From NCBI GenBank assembly GCA_020637595.1, contig JACKKE010000001.1, positions 62,001 through 126,000 on the forward strand: a DNA stretch of 64,000 nucleotides. Reading direction: 5' to 3'. Origin of the DNA: Rhodobacter sp. (lineage in GTDB: Bacteria > Pseudomonadota > Alphaproteobacteria > Rhodobacterales > Rhodobacteraceae). A program made the position numbers and the translations under genes. The notes beneath the pieces are model-generated. The model was given only the letters and a program-made list of their open reading frames with translations. It ran no database searches and had not been told where the DNA came from. The number at the start of each line of letters is the position of its first letter. Within the stretch, counting starts at the first letter, position 1. Of the stretch, positions 35,189 through 44,066 are shown in pieces.

Positions 35189-37273
35189 TTACTCGGCTGC
35201 CAGCTTGAACACCGGGTCCATCGAGGCCAGGATCTCGTCGGACAGGTGGCACTTGATCTGATGCCCGCCCGCGAGTTGCCGCATCGGTGGCAGCTCGCTC
35301 TCGCACAGGCCGCCCGGCACCTCCGACTTCCAGCGACAGCGGGTCTGGAACGGGCAGCCCGGCGGCGGGTTGACCGCGGACGGGATGTCGCCCTCGAGCA
35401 CGATCCGCTTCTTCTCGATCTTGGTATCGGCAATCGGCACGGCGGACAGCAGCGCCTCGGTATAGGGGTGATAGGGCGGGGCGAACACCTGATCGGTGGT
35501 GCCCAGTTCCACCACATGGCCCAGATACATCACCAGCACCCGGTCGCTGAGATAGCGCACGATCGAAAGGTCATGGCTGATGAACAAAAGTGTCGTCTTG
35601 TTCTCGCGCTGGATCTCCATCAGCAGGTCGGTCACCGCCGCCTGCACCGACACATCGAGCGCCGAGACCGGTTCATCCGCGATCACCACCTTGGCGTTGC
35701 CGGCAAAGGCCCGGGCGATGCCCACCCGCTGCTTCTGCCCGCCCGACAGCTGCCGCGGCATCCGCGTGGCGAATTCGCGCGGCAGTTTCACCAGGTCCAG
35801 AAGCTCCAGCATCCGCTGCTGACGCTCGGCGTCCGAGGTGCCGATGCCGAAGATTTCCAGCGCGCGGACGATCTGCCGGCCCACGGTCATCGACGGGTTC
35901 AGCGTGTCGAACGGGTTCTGGAACACCATCTGCAACGAGGACACGGTGTCGGTGTTGCGGTGCTCGATGGGTGTCGACTGCACGTTCTCGTCGAACAGCA
36001 TGATCTGGCCGTCGGTGGCGGTTTCGAGCCCCATCAACACCTTGGCAAAGGTCGACTTGCCGCAGCCCGATTCCCCGACGATCGCCAGAGTCTCGCCCTC
36101 GCGGGCATCGAAGGTCAGGGTCTCGTTGGCCTTGACCACCTTGGTGTCGCCGCTCCGGAACAGCGACGAGGCCGCGACTTCATAATATTTGCGCACGTCG
36201 TCCATCCGCAGCACCACATCCCCGATATCCGAGGATTCATGCTGCGTGCCGGCCGGCGGCGGTGCGCTCCAGTCGATTTCGGCAAAGCGCAGGCAGCGGC
36301 TGTCGTGGCGGGTGTCGCCGGACACGCCGGTCATCGCGATGTCGCCCGCGTCGCAACGCCCGGCCTGGAAATAATCGCAGCGCGGGCCGAAATTGCAGCC
36401 GTTCGGGCGCTCGTGCGGCAGGGGGAAATTGCCGGGGATCGCCCGCAGGGGGCGCGTCGTCTTGTCGGCGCCGGGCAGCGGGATCGAGCGGAACAGCGCC
36501 TGAGTATAGGGGTGGCGCATCTTGTCGAAGACGTCCTTGATGCCGCCGGTCTCGACCGCCTCGCCGGAATACATCACGGTGATCCGGTCGCAGACCTCCA
36601 TCACCAGGCCGAGGTTGTGCGAGATGAACAGCATCGAGGTGCCGTATTTTTCGGCCAGATCATTGACCAGATCGACGATCCCGGCCTCGACCGTGACATC
36701 GAGCGCAGTCGTCGGCTCGTCGAGGATCAGCAGCGCCGGTTTCGACATCAGCGCCATCGCGATGACGATCCGCTGCTGCTGGCCGCCGGACAGCTGGTGC
36801 GGATAGCTGTTGAGGATCCGGTCGGGGTCGGGCAGGCGGACATCGGCCACCAGCTGCCGGGCCAGCGCCCAGGCCTCGGCTTTCGGCATGTTCTGGTGGA
36901 TGATCGGCACCTCGGCCAGCTGCTTGCCGATCTTCATCGCCGGGTTCAGCGAGGCCATCGGCTCCTGGTAGATCATCGCGATTTCCGAACCGCGCAGGGT
37001 GCGCAACTCGTCCTGGCCCATCGTCGTCAGGTCGCGGCCCTTGAACTTGATCGTGCCGCCGACGATCCGCCCGTTGACACCCAGGTCGCGCATCACCGCC
37101 AGCGCCACGGTCGACTTGCCGCAGCCGGATTCGCCCACCAGCCCCATCGCCTCGCCGGGCATGACGGTGCAGGAGAAATCCATCACCGCCGGGATTTCCC
37201 GCAGGCGGGTGAAGAAGCTGATCGAGAGGTTCCTGATCTCGAGGATCGGTTGGTCAGGGGTCCAGTCGGTCAT
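35189..37273 (-). CDS. Oligopeptide-type ABC transporter, fused double ATPase (DppD-DppF)
   Basis: ATP-binding protein of 694 aa made of two complete nucleotide-binding domains. Walker A appears as GLVGESGCGKSTVALAVMR in the first and IVGESGCGKSTFAKVLMG in the second. Two signatures (LSGGQQQR and LSGGQKQR) and two oligopeptide-family C-terminal extensions with Cys clusters (CNFGPRCDYFQAGRC and CPFQTRCRW) are present. In most systems DppD and DppF are separate; the fusion is common in Rhizobiales/Rhodobacterales carbohydrate and peptide importers. It is the last gene of the importer operon, separated from the permease by a hairpin repeat. It converges with the holin 1 bp away. Confidence 0.95.
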   Translation of the reverse strand: MTDWTPDQPILEIRNLSISFFTRLREIPAVMDFSCTVMPGEAMGLVGESGCGKSTVALAVMRDLGVNGRIVGGTIKFKGRDLTTMGQDELRTLRGSEIAMIYQEPMASLNPAMKIGKQLAEVPIIHQNMPKAEAWALARQLVADVRLPDPDRILNSYPHQLSGGQQQRIVIAMALMSKPALLILDEPTTALDVTVEAGIVDLVNDLAEKYGTSMLFISHNLGLVMEVCDRITVMYSGEAVETGGIKDVFDKMRHPYTQALFRSIPLPGADKTTRPLRAIPGNFPLPHERPNGCNFGPRCDYFQAGRCDAGDIAMTGVSGDTRHDSRCLRFAEIDWSAPPPAGTQHESSDIGDVVLRMDDVRKYYEVAASSLFRSGDTKVVKANETLTFDAREGETLAIVGESGCGKSTFAKVLMGLETATDGQIMLFDENVQSTPIEHRNTDTVSSLQMVFQNPFDTLNPSMTVGRQIVRALEIFGIGTSDAERQQRMLELLDLVKLPREFATRMPRQLSGGQKQRVGIARAFAGNAKVVIADEPVSALDVSVQAAVTDLLMEIQRENKTTLLFISHDLSIVRYLSDRVLVMYLGHVVELGTTDQVFAPPYHPYTEALLSAVPIADTKIEKKRIVLEGDIPSAVNPPPGCPFQTRCRWKSEVPGGLCESELPPMRQLAGGHQIKCHLSDEILASMDPVFKLAAE

Positions 37274-37300
37274 CGCGGTCTCCTGTGGCGGGCAGCGGAG

Positions 37301-37350
37301 CCGGGGGCGCTGCCCCCGGACCCCCGGCGTATTTCAGGCAAGATGAAGGG
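37301..37350. repeat. Interspersed hairpin repeat, copy C
   Basis: A perfect 8-bp stem CCGGGGGC-GCT-GCCCCCGG (37301-37319) is followed by ACCCCCGGCGTATTTCAGG and CAAGATGAAGG. The GTATTT..GGCAAGATGAA core is shared with the copy at 62950-62973 (there on the minus strand). It lies in the gap between two co-oriented transporter genes. Confidence 0.7.
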
Positions 37351-37363
37351 GCGCGGGCGGGCA

Positions 37364-38524
37364 TCAATCCTTGAGGCTTTCTTCGCGCAGCCCGTCGGCG
37401 AGCAGGTTGAGGCCAAGGACGAGGCTCATCAGGCTGAGCGCAGGGACCAGCGCCGGGTGGGGATAGACGGTGAGCAGGCGGCGGCCGGCGTTGATCGTCG
37501 AGCCCCAGTCGGGGCTTTCGGGCGAGACGCCGAGGCCGAAGAAGCCGAGCGTGCCGAGGAGGATCGTCGTGTAGCCGATCCTCAGGCAGAAATCGACGAT
37601 CAGGGGCCCGCGGGCGTTGGGCAGGATTTCCCAGAGCATGATATACCAGGGGCCCTCGCCGCGGGTCTGGGCGGCGGCGACATAGTCGCGGGTCTTGATG
37701 TCCAGGGTGATGCCGCGGACGATGCGGAAGACCGTGGGCGCGTTGACGAAGACCACCGCGACGAAGACGTTCAGCAGGTTCGGCGACATCGACCACAGGC
37801 CGCTGGGATCGGCGTCGAACACGAGCCCGGCATAGGCCCAGACGCCGATCACCAGGATGATCCCGACATAGAGGTTGCGCTTGGCTGGCTGGGTGAAGAA
37901 GCGGCTGTTCAACAGCACGGTCGCGAACAGGATCGGCACCAGGAACAGCACGCCCGCCATCACCACCGGGATCAGCGTGTCCTGGATTTCCGGGGCGACC
38001 AGCAGGAAGAACAGCAGGATCACCGGGAAGGCCAGCACCAAATTGGCGAGGAAGGTCAGGCCGGTGTCCAGCTTGCCACCGAAATAGCCGGCCGGCAGGC
38101 CGAGGCTGATGCCGATCATAAACGAGATCATCGCCGCGAAGGGGGCGATGCGCAGCACCTCGCGCGCGCCCATCACCATCCGCGAGAACACGTCGCGCGC
38201 CAGGCTGTCGCCGCCAAACAGGTAATAGGGATAGAGGGCGTCAGGCCGGGGCAGGGGCGTTCCGGGCACCACGTTGCGCATCCGGCTGACCTGGGCCAGC
38301 GGGTCGTGGGTGATGATCAGGTCGGCAAAGAAGGCGGTGAACAACCAGAACATGACGATGGCAAAGCCGATCATGCCGACGTTTGAATCGAAGAGCTTGC
38401 CGTAAAGACCCAGCTTGCGCTTGAAGCGGATCGACAGGGCGAAGGTGACGACGAGGGCGATCCAGACCGGCAGCAGCTGCTGCGCCGCACGGGCCAGGAT
38501 TTCGAGCCAGCTCAGGGGTTCCAC
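37364..38524 (-). CDS. ABC transporter permease (DppC/OppC type)
   Basis: Inner-membrane permease of 386 aa. It has a long N-terminal part with two membrane segments and an OppC-type core from about residue 120. The EAA loop coupling to the ATPase is seen as YVAAAQTRGEGPWYIMLWEI, followed by LPNARGPLIVDFCLRIGYTT. The C-terminus is NLLADGLREESLKD. It is longer than E. coli DppC (300 aa) because of an extra central hydrophobic stretch near residues 200-260. It starts 12 bp after the DppB-type gene. Confidence 0.93.
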   Translation of the reverse strand: MEPLSWLEILARAAQQLLPVWIALVVTFALSIRFKRKLGLYGKLFDSNVGMIGFAIVMFWLFTAFFADLIITHDPLAQVSRMRNVVPGTPLPRPDALYPYYLFGGDSLARDVFSRMVMGAREVLRIAPFAAMISFMIGISLGLPAGYFGGKLDTGLTFLANLVLAFPVILLFFLLVAPEIQDTLIPVVMAGVLFLVPILFATVLLNSRFFTQPAKRNLYVGIILVIGVWAYAGLVFDADPSGLWSMSPNLLNVFVAVVFVNAPTVFRIVRGITLDIKTRDYVAAAQTRGEGPWYIMLWEILPNARGPLIVDFCLRIGYTTILLGTLGFFGLGVSPESPDWGSTINAGRRLLTVYPHPALVPALSLMSLVLGLNLLADGLREESLKD

Positions 38525-38536
38525 GGGCGGGCCTCC

Positions 38537-39622
38537 TTACGAAATCCGGATGCGGGGGTTGAGATAGACATAGCCGATGTCGGACATCAGCTGGGTGACC
38601 AGCACGACGATCACCGCCACCACCGACGAGGCCAGCAGCAGTTCGATGTCATTGTTCACCGCCGCCTCATAGAGGGTCCAGCCAAAGCCCGGGTAGCTGA
38701 ACAGCACCTCGGAGATCACCACCCCGTTCAACAGCCACGGGATCTGCAGCATGATCACCGTGAAGGGGGCGATCAGCGCGTTTCTGAGCGCGTGCTTGAG
38801 GACGATATTGGCAAAGCTCACGCCCTTCAGCCGGGCGGTGCGGATATACTGCTGCGTCATCACCTCGGTCATCGAAGCGCGGGTGATGCGGGCGACATAG
38901 CCCATGCCGTAAAGCGCGATGGTCAGGACCGGCAGCGTGAAGTTCGACAGGGTGATCGTGTCCAGCGCCGAGCGGGCGTTGCCCTGAAACAGCACCGGCC
39001 CGTCGATCCAGCCCCAGCTGACGAGAAGCGGCGAAAGGCCGACGGTCGAAGAGGCCAGCAGCGCGATGAACAGCACGCCCGAGACGTATTCCGGCGTCGC
39101 GGTGGTGGCGATGGCAAAGGTCGACAGCGTGCGGTCGGTGCGCGAGCCCTCGCGCATCCCGGCCAGCACGCCGACCAGCAGCGCCATCGGCACCATGACG
39201 ATCAGCACCCACATCATCAAGAGGCCGGTGGCCCCCAGCCTCGCGCCGATCACCGAGGCGACCTCGTCGCGGAACCGGGTCGAGAACCCCCATTCGCCCT
39301 GCAGCAGCCCGCAGCGGGTGCCGGCGGCGGCGGGGTCGTCGCGCAGCGCCACGCAGCGCCCGGTAACCGTGCCGTCATCGGCCTCGCGCACCCAGCCCGG
39401 CAGCACGCCCAGCCATTCGCCATAGCGCACCAGAACCGGCGAGCCATAACCGTTGCGGTCGATCCAGCGCGCGACCTCCTCGTCGGTCATACGGCTGCCG
39501 GCCTGGGTCTTGGCCAGGGTTTCCAGCTTGGCGGGCAGATTGGTGAGATAGAAGACCACGAGGGTCAGGCACAGGGCGGTGACAAACATCACGCCAATGC
39601 GCCGCAGCAGGAACAACAGCAT
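38537..39622 (-). CDS. ABC transporter permease (DppB/OppB type)
   Basis: Permease of 361 aa with the OppB-type start MLLFLLRRIGVMFVTALCLT and six or more membrane segments. The EAA motif is YIRTARLKGVSFANIVLKHA. The first periplasmic loop is large, which is usual for DppB. It forms the membrane pore with the next gene. It follows the binding-protein gene after 135 bp containing a strong hairpin. Confidence 0.93.
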   Translation of the reverse strand: MLLFLLRRIGVMFVTALCLTLVVFYLTNLPAKLETLAKTQAGSRMTDEEVARWIDRNGYGSPVLVRYGEWLGVLPGWVREADDGTVTGRCVALRDDPAAAGTRCGLLQGEWGFSTRFRDEVASVIGARLGATGLLMMWVLIVMVPMALLVGVLAGMREGSRTDRTLSTFAIATTATPEYVSGVLFIALLASSTVGLSPLLVSWGWIDGPVLFQGNARSALDTITLSNFTLPVLTIALYGMGYVARITRASMTEVMTQQYIRTARLKGVSFANIVLKHALRNALIAPFTVIMLQIPWLLNGVVISEVLFSYPGFGWTLYEAAVNNDIELLLASSVVAVIVVLVTQLMSDIGYVYLNPRIRIS

Positions 39623-39708
39623 GGGGTCTCCTGTTGTTGGGCGGCAGGGACCATGAACGCGCCCTTTCGCCGCAAGGGCGCCAGAGCTGTCGCGGGGCAG
39701 GGAAGAAA

Positions 39709-39749
39709 GGGCGGGGCGCGCGGCACCAACACGGGCACGCGCCCCGCCC
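39709..39749 (-). terminator. Attenuator-like hairpin after the binding-protein gene
   Basis: A perfect 12-bp GC stem (GGGCGGGGCGCG / CGCGCCCCGCCC) with a 17-nt loop lies 8 bp past the binding-protein stop. On the minus strand it is followed by TTTCTT. It probably stops part of the transcripts or protects the mRNA end, so more binding protein than permease is made. Confidence 0.65.
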
Positions 39750-39757
39750 GGGTCAGA

Positions 39758-41395
39758 TCACGACTTCCAGTAGTTGACGTAGTCCACCACGAAGGTCGGA
39801 TGCATCTCGGCGCCGTGGACGTCCGGCCGTGCGTTGCGGAAGATCGAGCGCCAGTAGGGCTGAATCATCACGCCCTCTTCCTGCATGATCTCCTCAAGCC
39901 GCTGCATCACCGTGCGGCGCGCGTCCGCATCGGCGATCCCGTTGGCCTGATCCAGCAACCCGTCGAACTCGGCGTTCGAGAACGCGGTTTCGTTCCACGG
40001 CACGCCCGAGCGGTAGGCCAGGTTCAGCACCTGCACGCCCAGCGGGCGCATGTTCCATTCGGTCGCCGACCAGGGGTATTTCGTCCAGTCGTTCCAGAAG
40101 GTTGCGCCGGGCAGGATCGTCCGGGCGATGTTGATGCCGGCGTCGCGGACCTGCGCGGCCACCGCGTCGCAGGTTTCCGCCTGCCAGGGCTCGTCGATCG
40201 AGATCAGCTCGAACTCGTAATCGCCAAGGCCCGCCGCCTCGACGGCGGCGCGTGCGGCGGCACCGTCGACGCTCAGCGCCGGCAGTTGCGCGTATTCCGG
40301 GTGGATCGGGCAGACGTGGTGGTTTTCGGCCACGGTGCCCAGATCGTTGTAACCCAGTTCCAGGACGATCGCGTTGTTCACCGCCATCTGCAGCGCGCGG
40401 CGCACGTCACGGTTGTTGTAGGGTTCGCTGTCCTGGTTGAAGCGCACGGCGATGGTCGCCGCCGTCACCGCCTCGGAGCGCGGCATGCCGATTGCATCGA
40501 AGATGTCGATGATATCGCCCTGCGCCTGATAGTTCAGGTCGATCTCGCCGGCTTCGGCGGCCGCGATCCAGGCCGCCGGGTCGGTGCCGAGGTCGACGAA
40601 CTCGATCTGGTCGAGCCAGGCGCCGTTGCCTTCGTTCCACCAGGTGTGATCGGCGTTGCGCACGACGGTTGCGCCGATGCCGGGCTCGTAGCTGGTCGGC
40701 AGATAGGGACCGGTGCCGATCGGGTTGGCGACCGGGTCGTCGCCGGTGAACGCGGGGTGCACCACTGCGGCCGGATAGTCCGCGATCGAGACCATCAGCG
40801 CGATGTCGGGCTGGGCCAGGTTCACCCGCAGGGTCAGGTCATCGACCACCTCGAGGCCGCCGGCGCGCACCGCGCCATCCTCGACCAGCGAACCCATGCG
40901 GGTCGCCATCGAGTTCCCCTCGACCGAGGCATCGCACCAGCGTTCGAAGTTGTGCGCGATATGGGCGGCGGTCAGGTCGTCGCCGTTGTTCCACTTCACG
41001 CCCGGACGGATGTGCAGGGTATAGGTCTTAGCATCCTCGCTGGCTTCCCAGCTTTCCAGCAGAACCGGGGTCAGCGTGCCGTCGCGCTGATAGTCGACCA
41101 GGTATTCCAGCCAGCCGCGGCAGGCGTTGGCCAGTTCCGACCAGTCCCAGGTGCGCGGATCGCGCTGGGCCTTGATCGACATCTGCATGCGCAGCGTGCC
41201 GCCCATCATCGGGGTCTGCGCCTGCGCTTCGGGGGCGGCGAGGCCCAGCAGCCCGTAAGCCGTGGGAACCGCAACCCCCAGCGCGGTTGCCCGCGTCAGG
41301 AATTCACGCCGGCTCAGTTTGCCCTCGGTGCATTCGCGTGCATACATGCGGGCGGCCGCATGAACGTCACCCGAGCCGTGGATCATGTCCTTCAT
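39758..41395 (-). CDS. ABC transporter substrate-binding protein, family 5, Tat-exported
   Basis: Periplasmic binding protein of 545 aa of the SBP_bac_5 (oligopeptide/nickel/carbohydrate) family. The leader has a twin-arginine motif LSRREFLTRATALGVAVP with a cleavage region near EAQAQT. The body contains the family pattern YTLHIRPGVKWNNGDDLTAA and RRALQMAVNNAIVL. ATG 41395 follows GGGAGAAG. The neighbouring enolase-superfamily enzyme and alcohol dehydrogenase suggest a sugar or sugar-acid rather than a peptide ligand, but this is inferred from context. Confidence 0.92.
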   Translation of the reverse strand: MKDMIHGSGDVHAAARMYARECTEGKLSRREFLTRATALGVAVPTAYGLLGLAAPEAQAQTPMMGGTLRMQMSIKAQRDPRTWDWSELANACRGWLEYLVDYQRDGTLTPVLLESWEASEDAKTYTLHIRPGVKWNNGDDLTAAHIAHNFERWCDASVEGNSMATRMGSLVEDGAVRAGGLEVVDDLTLRVNLAQPDIALMVSIADYPAAVVHPAFTGDDPVANPIGTGPYLPTSYEPGIGATVVRNADHTWWNEGNGAWLDQIEFVDLGTDPAAWIAAAEAGEIDLNYQAQGDIIDIFDAIGMPRSEAVTAATIAVRFNQDSEPYNNRDVRRALQMAVNNAIVLELGYNDLGTVAENHHVCPIHPEYAQLPALSVDGAAARAAVEAAGLGDYEFELISIDEPWQAETCDAVAAQVRDAGINIARTILPGATFWNDWTKYPWSATEWNMRPLGVQVLNLAYRSGVPWNETAFSNAEFDGLLDQANGIADADARRTVMQRLEEIMQEEGVMIQPYWRSIFRNARPDVHGAEMHPTFVVDYVNYWKS

Positions 41396-41607
41396 TGGTG
41401 CTTCTCCCTGTTGAGATGTCTTGTCGTTGTGGTCGGGCGACTGGCGCGCCTCGCTCTGCGTCATTGCGCCGCAAGGTCGCTGCATTTGCCGTCCGAATTG
41501 CGACCCGAACCCATCCAAACGCGACCTGCCCGGAAATTCAACCCACTTCTGGCGGATCTATCCATAATTTCAGGTTATGCAGATTCGGTGACAAAACTTG
41601 GGAGGGC

Positions 41608-42840
41608 CTAGTCTCGCGGTGCGCCGCCCTGAAAATTGTTGGCGCTGCCATAAGTGCAGGGGGCTTCCTGCATCTGCAGGTGCAGGGCGCTGTCGTCATA
41701 GGGATGCGCCCGGGCCAGACCCTCGTCAAAGTCGATTCCCAGCCCCGGCGCGGTGGGCACCGGGATATAACCGTCCTCGACCCGCAGGCTGTGGCGGATC
41801 AGCGGCAGGTGGAATTCGCCCCCGGTCTGGATCGTCTCGACCAGCAGCAGGTTGGGCAATGTCGCGCCCAGCTGGATGTTCGCCGCCCATTCCACCGGTC
41901 CGGCATAGAGATGCGGCGCCACCTGGGCGCCGAAGGCCTCGGCCATGCCGGCGATCTTCTTGGTCTCCAGAATCCCGCCCGAGCGCCCCAGCGCCGGCTG
42001 CAGGATCGACGCCCCGCCGGACCGCAGCAGCGTGCCGAACTCGGCCTTGGTGGTCATCCGCTCGCCGGTGGCCAGGGGGATCCGCACCGCCTGCGCGACC
42101 TGCGCAAAGTCCAGCAGGTTGTCGGGCGGGATCGGCTCCTCGAACCACAGCGGGCTGAAGGGCTCCAGCGCCTGACCCAGCCGGATCGCTCCCGAGGGGG
42201 TGAACTGGCCATGCGTGCCGAACAGCAGGTCCGCCCGGGTGCCGACCGCGTCGCGGATCGCCCGGCACATGCGCACGCTCAAGTCGATATCCGACAGCGC
42301 CGGCTGATGCCCGCCGCGGATCGTATAGGGCCCGGCCGGGTCGAACTTGATCGCGGTAAAGCCTTGCTCGACCGCCGCCAGCGCCGCCTCGGCCTGCATG
42401 TCGGGCGAGGACCAGAAGGCGCGCGGGTCCATCCCCGACAGCGGATAGAGATAGGTGTAGGCGCGCAGCCGCTCGTTCATCCGCCCGCCGATCAGCGCAT
42501 GCACCGGGCGGTCATGCGCCTTGCCCAGGATGTCCCAGCAGGCGATCTCCAGCCCCGAGAAGGCACCCATCACCGTCAGGTCAGGGCGCTGGGTGAAGCC
42601 TGCGGAATAGGCGCGGCGGAACATCAGCTCGATATTCTCGGGCGACTCGCCCTGCATGTGGCGGGTGAACACGTCCTCGATCACCGCGACCATCGCCCTG
42701 GGGCCGACCGAGGCGGCGTAGACCTCGCCATAGCCGACGATCCCGCAGGCGGTGGTCAGCTTGACGATCAGCCAGTAGCGCCCGCCCCAGCCGGGGGGCG
42801 GGGTGCCGATGACGAAGGTTTCCAGATCCTGCAGCTTCAT
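41608..42840 (-). CDS. Mandelate racemase/muconate lactonizing enzyme family protein (enolase superfamily)
   Basis: Enzyme of 410 aa with the capping domain up to about residue 125 and a TIM barrel after it. The second and third metal ligands are seen in PLWFEEPIPP and LATGERMTT, and the catalytic His in VAPHLYAGP. The first ligand position, Asp in DgoD-like dehydratases (VDFHGR), reads FGTHGQ. The His two residues later is kept, so a Gly occupies the Asp site. This may mark a subfamily with changed metal binding. The likely reaction is dehydration or cycloisomerisation of a sugar acid. It lies downstream of the alcohol dehydrogenase in one operon. Confidence 0.86.
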   Translation of the reverse strand: MKLQDLETFVIGTPPPGWGGRYWLIVKLTTACGIVGYGEVYAASVGPRAMVAVIEDVFTRHMQGESPENIELMFRRAYSAGFTQRPDLTVMGAFSGLEIACWDILGKAHDRPVHALIGGRMNERLRAYTYLYPLSGMDPRAFWSSPDMQAEAALAAVEQGFTAIKFDPAGPYTIRGGHQPALSDIDLSVRMCRAIRDAVGTRADLLFGTHGQFTPSGAIRLGQALEPFSPLWFEEPIPPDNLLDFAQVAQAVRIPLATGERMTTKAEFGTLLRSGGASILQPALGRSGGILETKKIAGMAEAFGAQVAPHLYAGPVEWAANIQLGATLPNLLLVETIQTGGEFHLPLIRHSLRVEDGYIPVPTAPGLGIDFDEGLARAHPYDDSALHLQMQEAPCTYGSANNFQGGAPRD

Positions 42841-42917
42841 GGTCCCCTCCGGTCCGGGAAACGGCGCGTCGACGCGCCGTGACACGCGGTGTCGACACCG
42901 CGTTCGCGCGGGCTCAT
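42837..42917 (-). CDS. Bridging mini-ORF across the first GTCGAC palindrome array
   Basis: A 26-codon frame whose ATG overlaps the alcohol dehydrogenase stop (ATGA) and whose TGA overlaps the next gene's ATG (again ATGA). It begins MSPRERGVDTACHG. The peptide is Arg-rich and unlike any known protein; it is dictated by the palindromes. Its value is probably in keeping ribosomes moving between the two genes rather than in the peptide. The same arrangement exists at 47870-48019. Confidence 0.4.
   Translation of the reverse strand: MSPRERGVDTACHGASTRRFPDRRGP
42861..42903. repeat. Tandem GTCGAC-centred palindromes, array 1 (two units)
   Basis: Two perfect 20-bp palindromes, ACGGCGCGTCGACGCGCCGT (42861-42880) and ACGCGGTGTCGACACCGCGT (42884-42903). 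Centres are 23 bp apart. Only the central GTCGAC and the outer AC/GT agree; the inner arms differ. It lies between co-oriented coupled genes. As RNA each would fold into an 8-bp stem with a UCGA loop. Confidence 0.85.
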
Positions 42918-43993
42918 TCCATCAGGATCACATTGCGCCGCACCGCGCCGTTGCGGGCGTCGGCAATCGCCTGGTTGATCTGCTCGAACGTATAGCGCCC
43001 GGAAATCAGCTCTTCGAGTTTCAGCCGGCCCTGCCGCCACAACTCGACCAGATAGGGGATGTCGCGCTGCACCACGGTCGCGCCCATGAAACTGCCCTTG
43101 AGGGTCTGCGCGGTGGCGGCGACGATCACTGGCTCGACCTCCATCGCCGCGCCCGAGGGCGGCATGCCGACCATCACCACCGTGCCGCCCTTGGCCGCCA
43201 GTGCCGGTGCGCCCTGATAGGCGGCGATCGCGCCGACGGTGACAAAGACGTAATCCGCGCCGTTGCCGTCGGTCAGCCCCATCACCGCCTTGCGCAGCCC
43301 CTTCATGTCGGCGCGCAGCACGTCGGTCGCTCCGAAGTCCCGGGCCGCGTCCAGCTTTTCGTCGGCGATGTCGATGGCGATCACCCTGGCCGCGCCCGAC
43401 AGCCGCGCGCCCTGGATGGTGTTCAGCCCGACCCCGCCCGCGCCGATCACCACGCAGTTCGACCCGGCCTCGACCCCGGCGGTGTTGATCGCAGCCCCGG
43501 TGCCGGTGATCACGCCGCAGGCCAGAAGCGCGCCCAGCTCCATCGGCAGGTCGCCGGGCACCTTGGCGACCTGGCTGGCGTGCACCACGACCTCTTCGGC
43601 AAAGGCCCCGGTATCGAGCCCGTGTTCCACCACCGTGCCATCGGGCAGGGACAGCACGCCGTTGCCCCGGTTGTAGCGTGCCGAGCACAGGAAGGGTTTG
43701 CCCGTCATGCAGGACCGGCACTGACCGCAGGCGCGGATCATCGTCACCACCACCCGGTCGCCCGTCGTGATGCCGCGCACGCCCTCGCCGGTGGCCAGCA
43801 CCGTGCCCGCTGCCTCATGGCCATAGACCGCCGGCAGCACCGAATGCCAGGCCCCGTCCAGATAGCCGATGTCGGAATGGCAGATCGCCACCGCGCCCAC
43901 GCGCACGCGGATTTCGCCGGGGCCGGGATCGCGCAGCACGACCTCCTCGATGGTCAGGGGTTTGCCGAATTCGCGGCAGACGGCGGCTTTCAT
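42914..43993 (-). CDS. Zinc-dependent alcohol dehydrogenase (medium-chain family)
   Basis: MDR-family dehydrogenase of 359 aa. Catalytic zinc ligands are in AICHSDIGYL and YGHEAAGTV. The structural zinc lobe is complete, with four cysteines in ACGQCRSCMTGKPFLC. The Rossmann motif is CVVIGAGGVGLNTIQGARL, followed by an Asp (IDIAD) that favours NAD over NADP. It is the first gene of the minus-strand catabolic unit, linked to the enolase-superfamily gene by a palindrome array. The substrate is unknown, perhaps a sugar alcohol or uronate derivative. Confidence 0.92.
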   Translation of the reverse strand: MKAAVCREFGKPLTIEEVVLRDPGPGEIRVRVGAVAICHSDIGYLDGAWHSVLPAVYGHEAAGTVLATGEGVRGITTGDRVVVTMIRACGQCRSCMTGKPFLCSARYNRGNGVLSLPDGTVVEHGLDTGAFAEEVVVHASQVAKVPGDLPMELGALLACGVITGTGAAINTAGVEAGSNCVVIGAGGVGLNTIQGARLSGAARVIAIDIADEKLDAARDFGATDVLRADMKGLRKAVMGLTDGNGADYVFVTVGAIAAYQGAPALAAKGGTVVMVGMPPSGAAMEVEPVIVAATAQTLKGSFMGATVVQRDIPYLVELWRQGRLKLEELISGRYTFEQINQAIADARNGAVRRNVILME

Positions 43994-44066
43994 GGGGGTT
44001 CCTCCTCGATGTCGGGGCCAGTGAACACGCGCGGCCCCTCGGGTGCAAGCCCGCCCTTGCGTCGCC

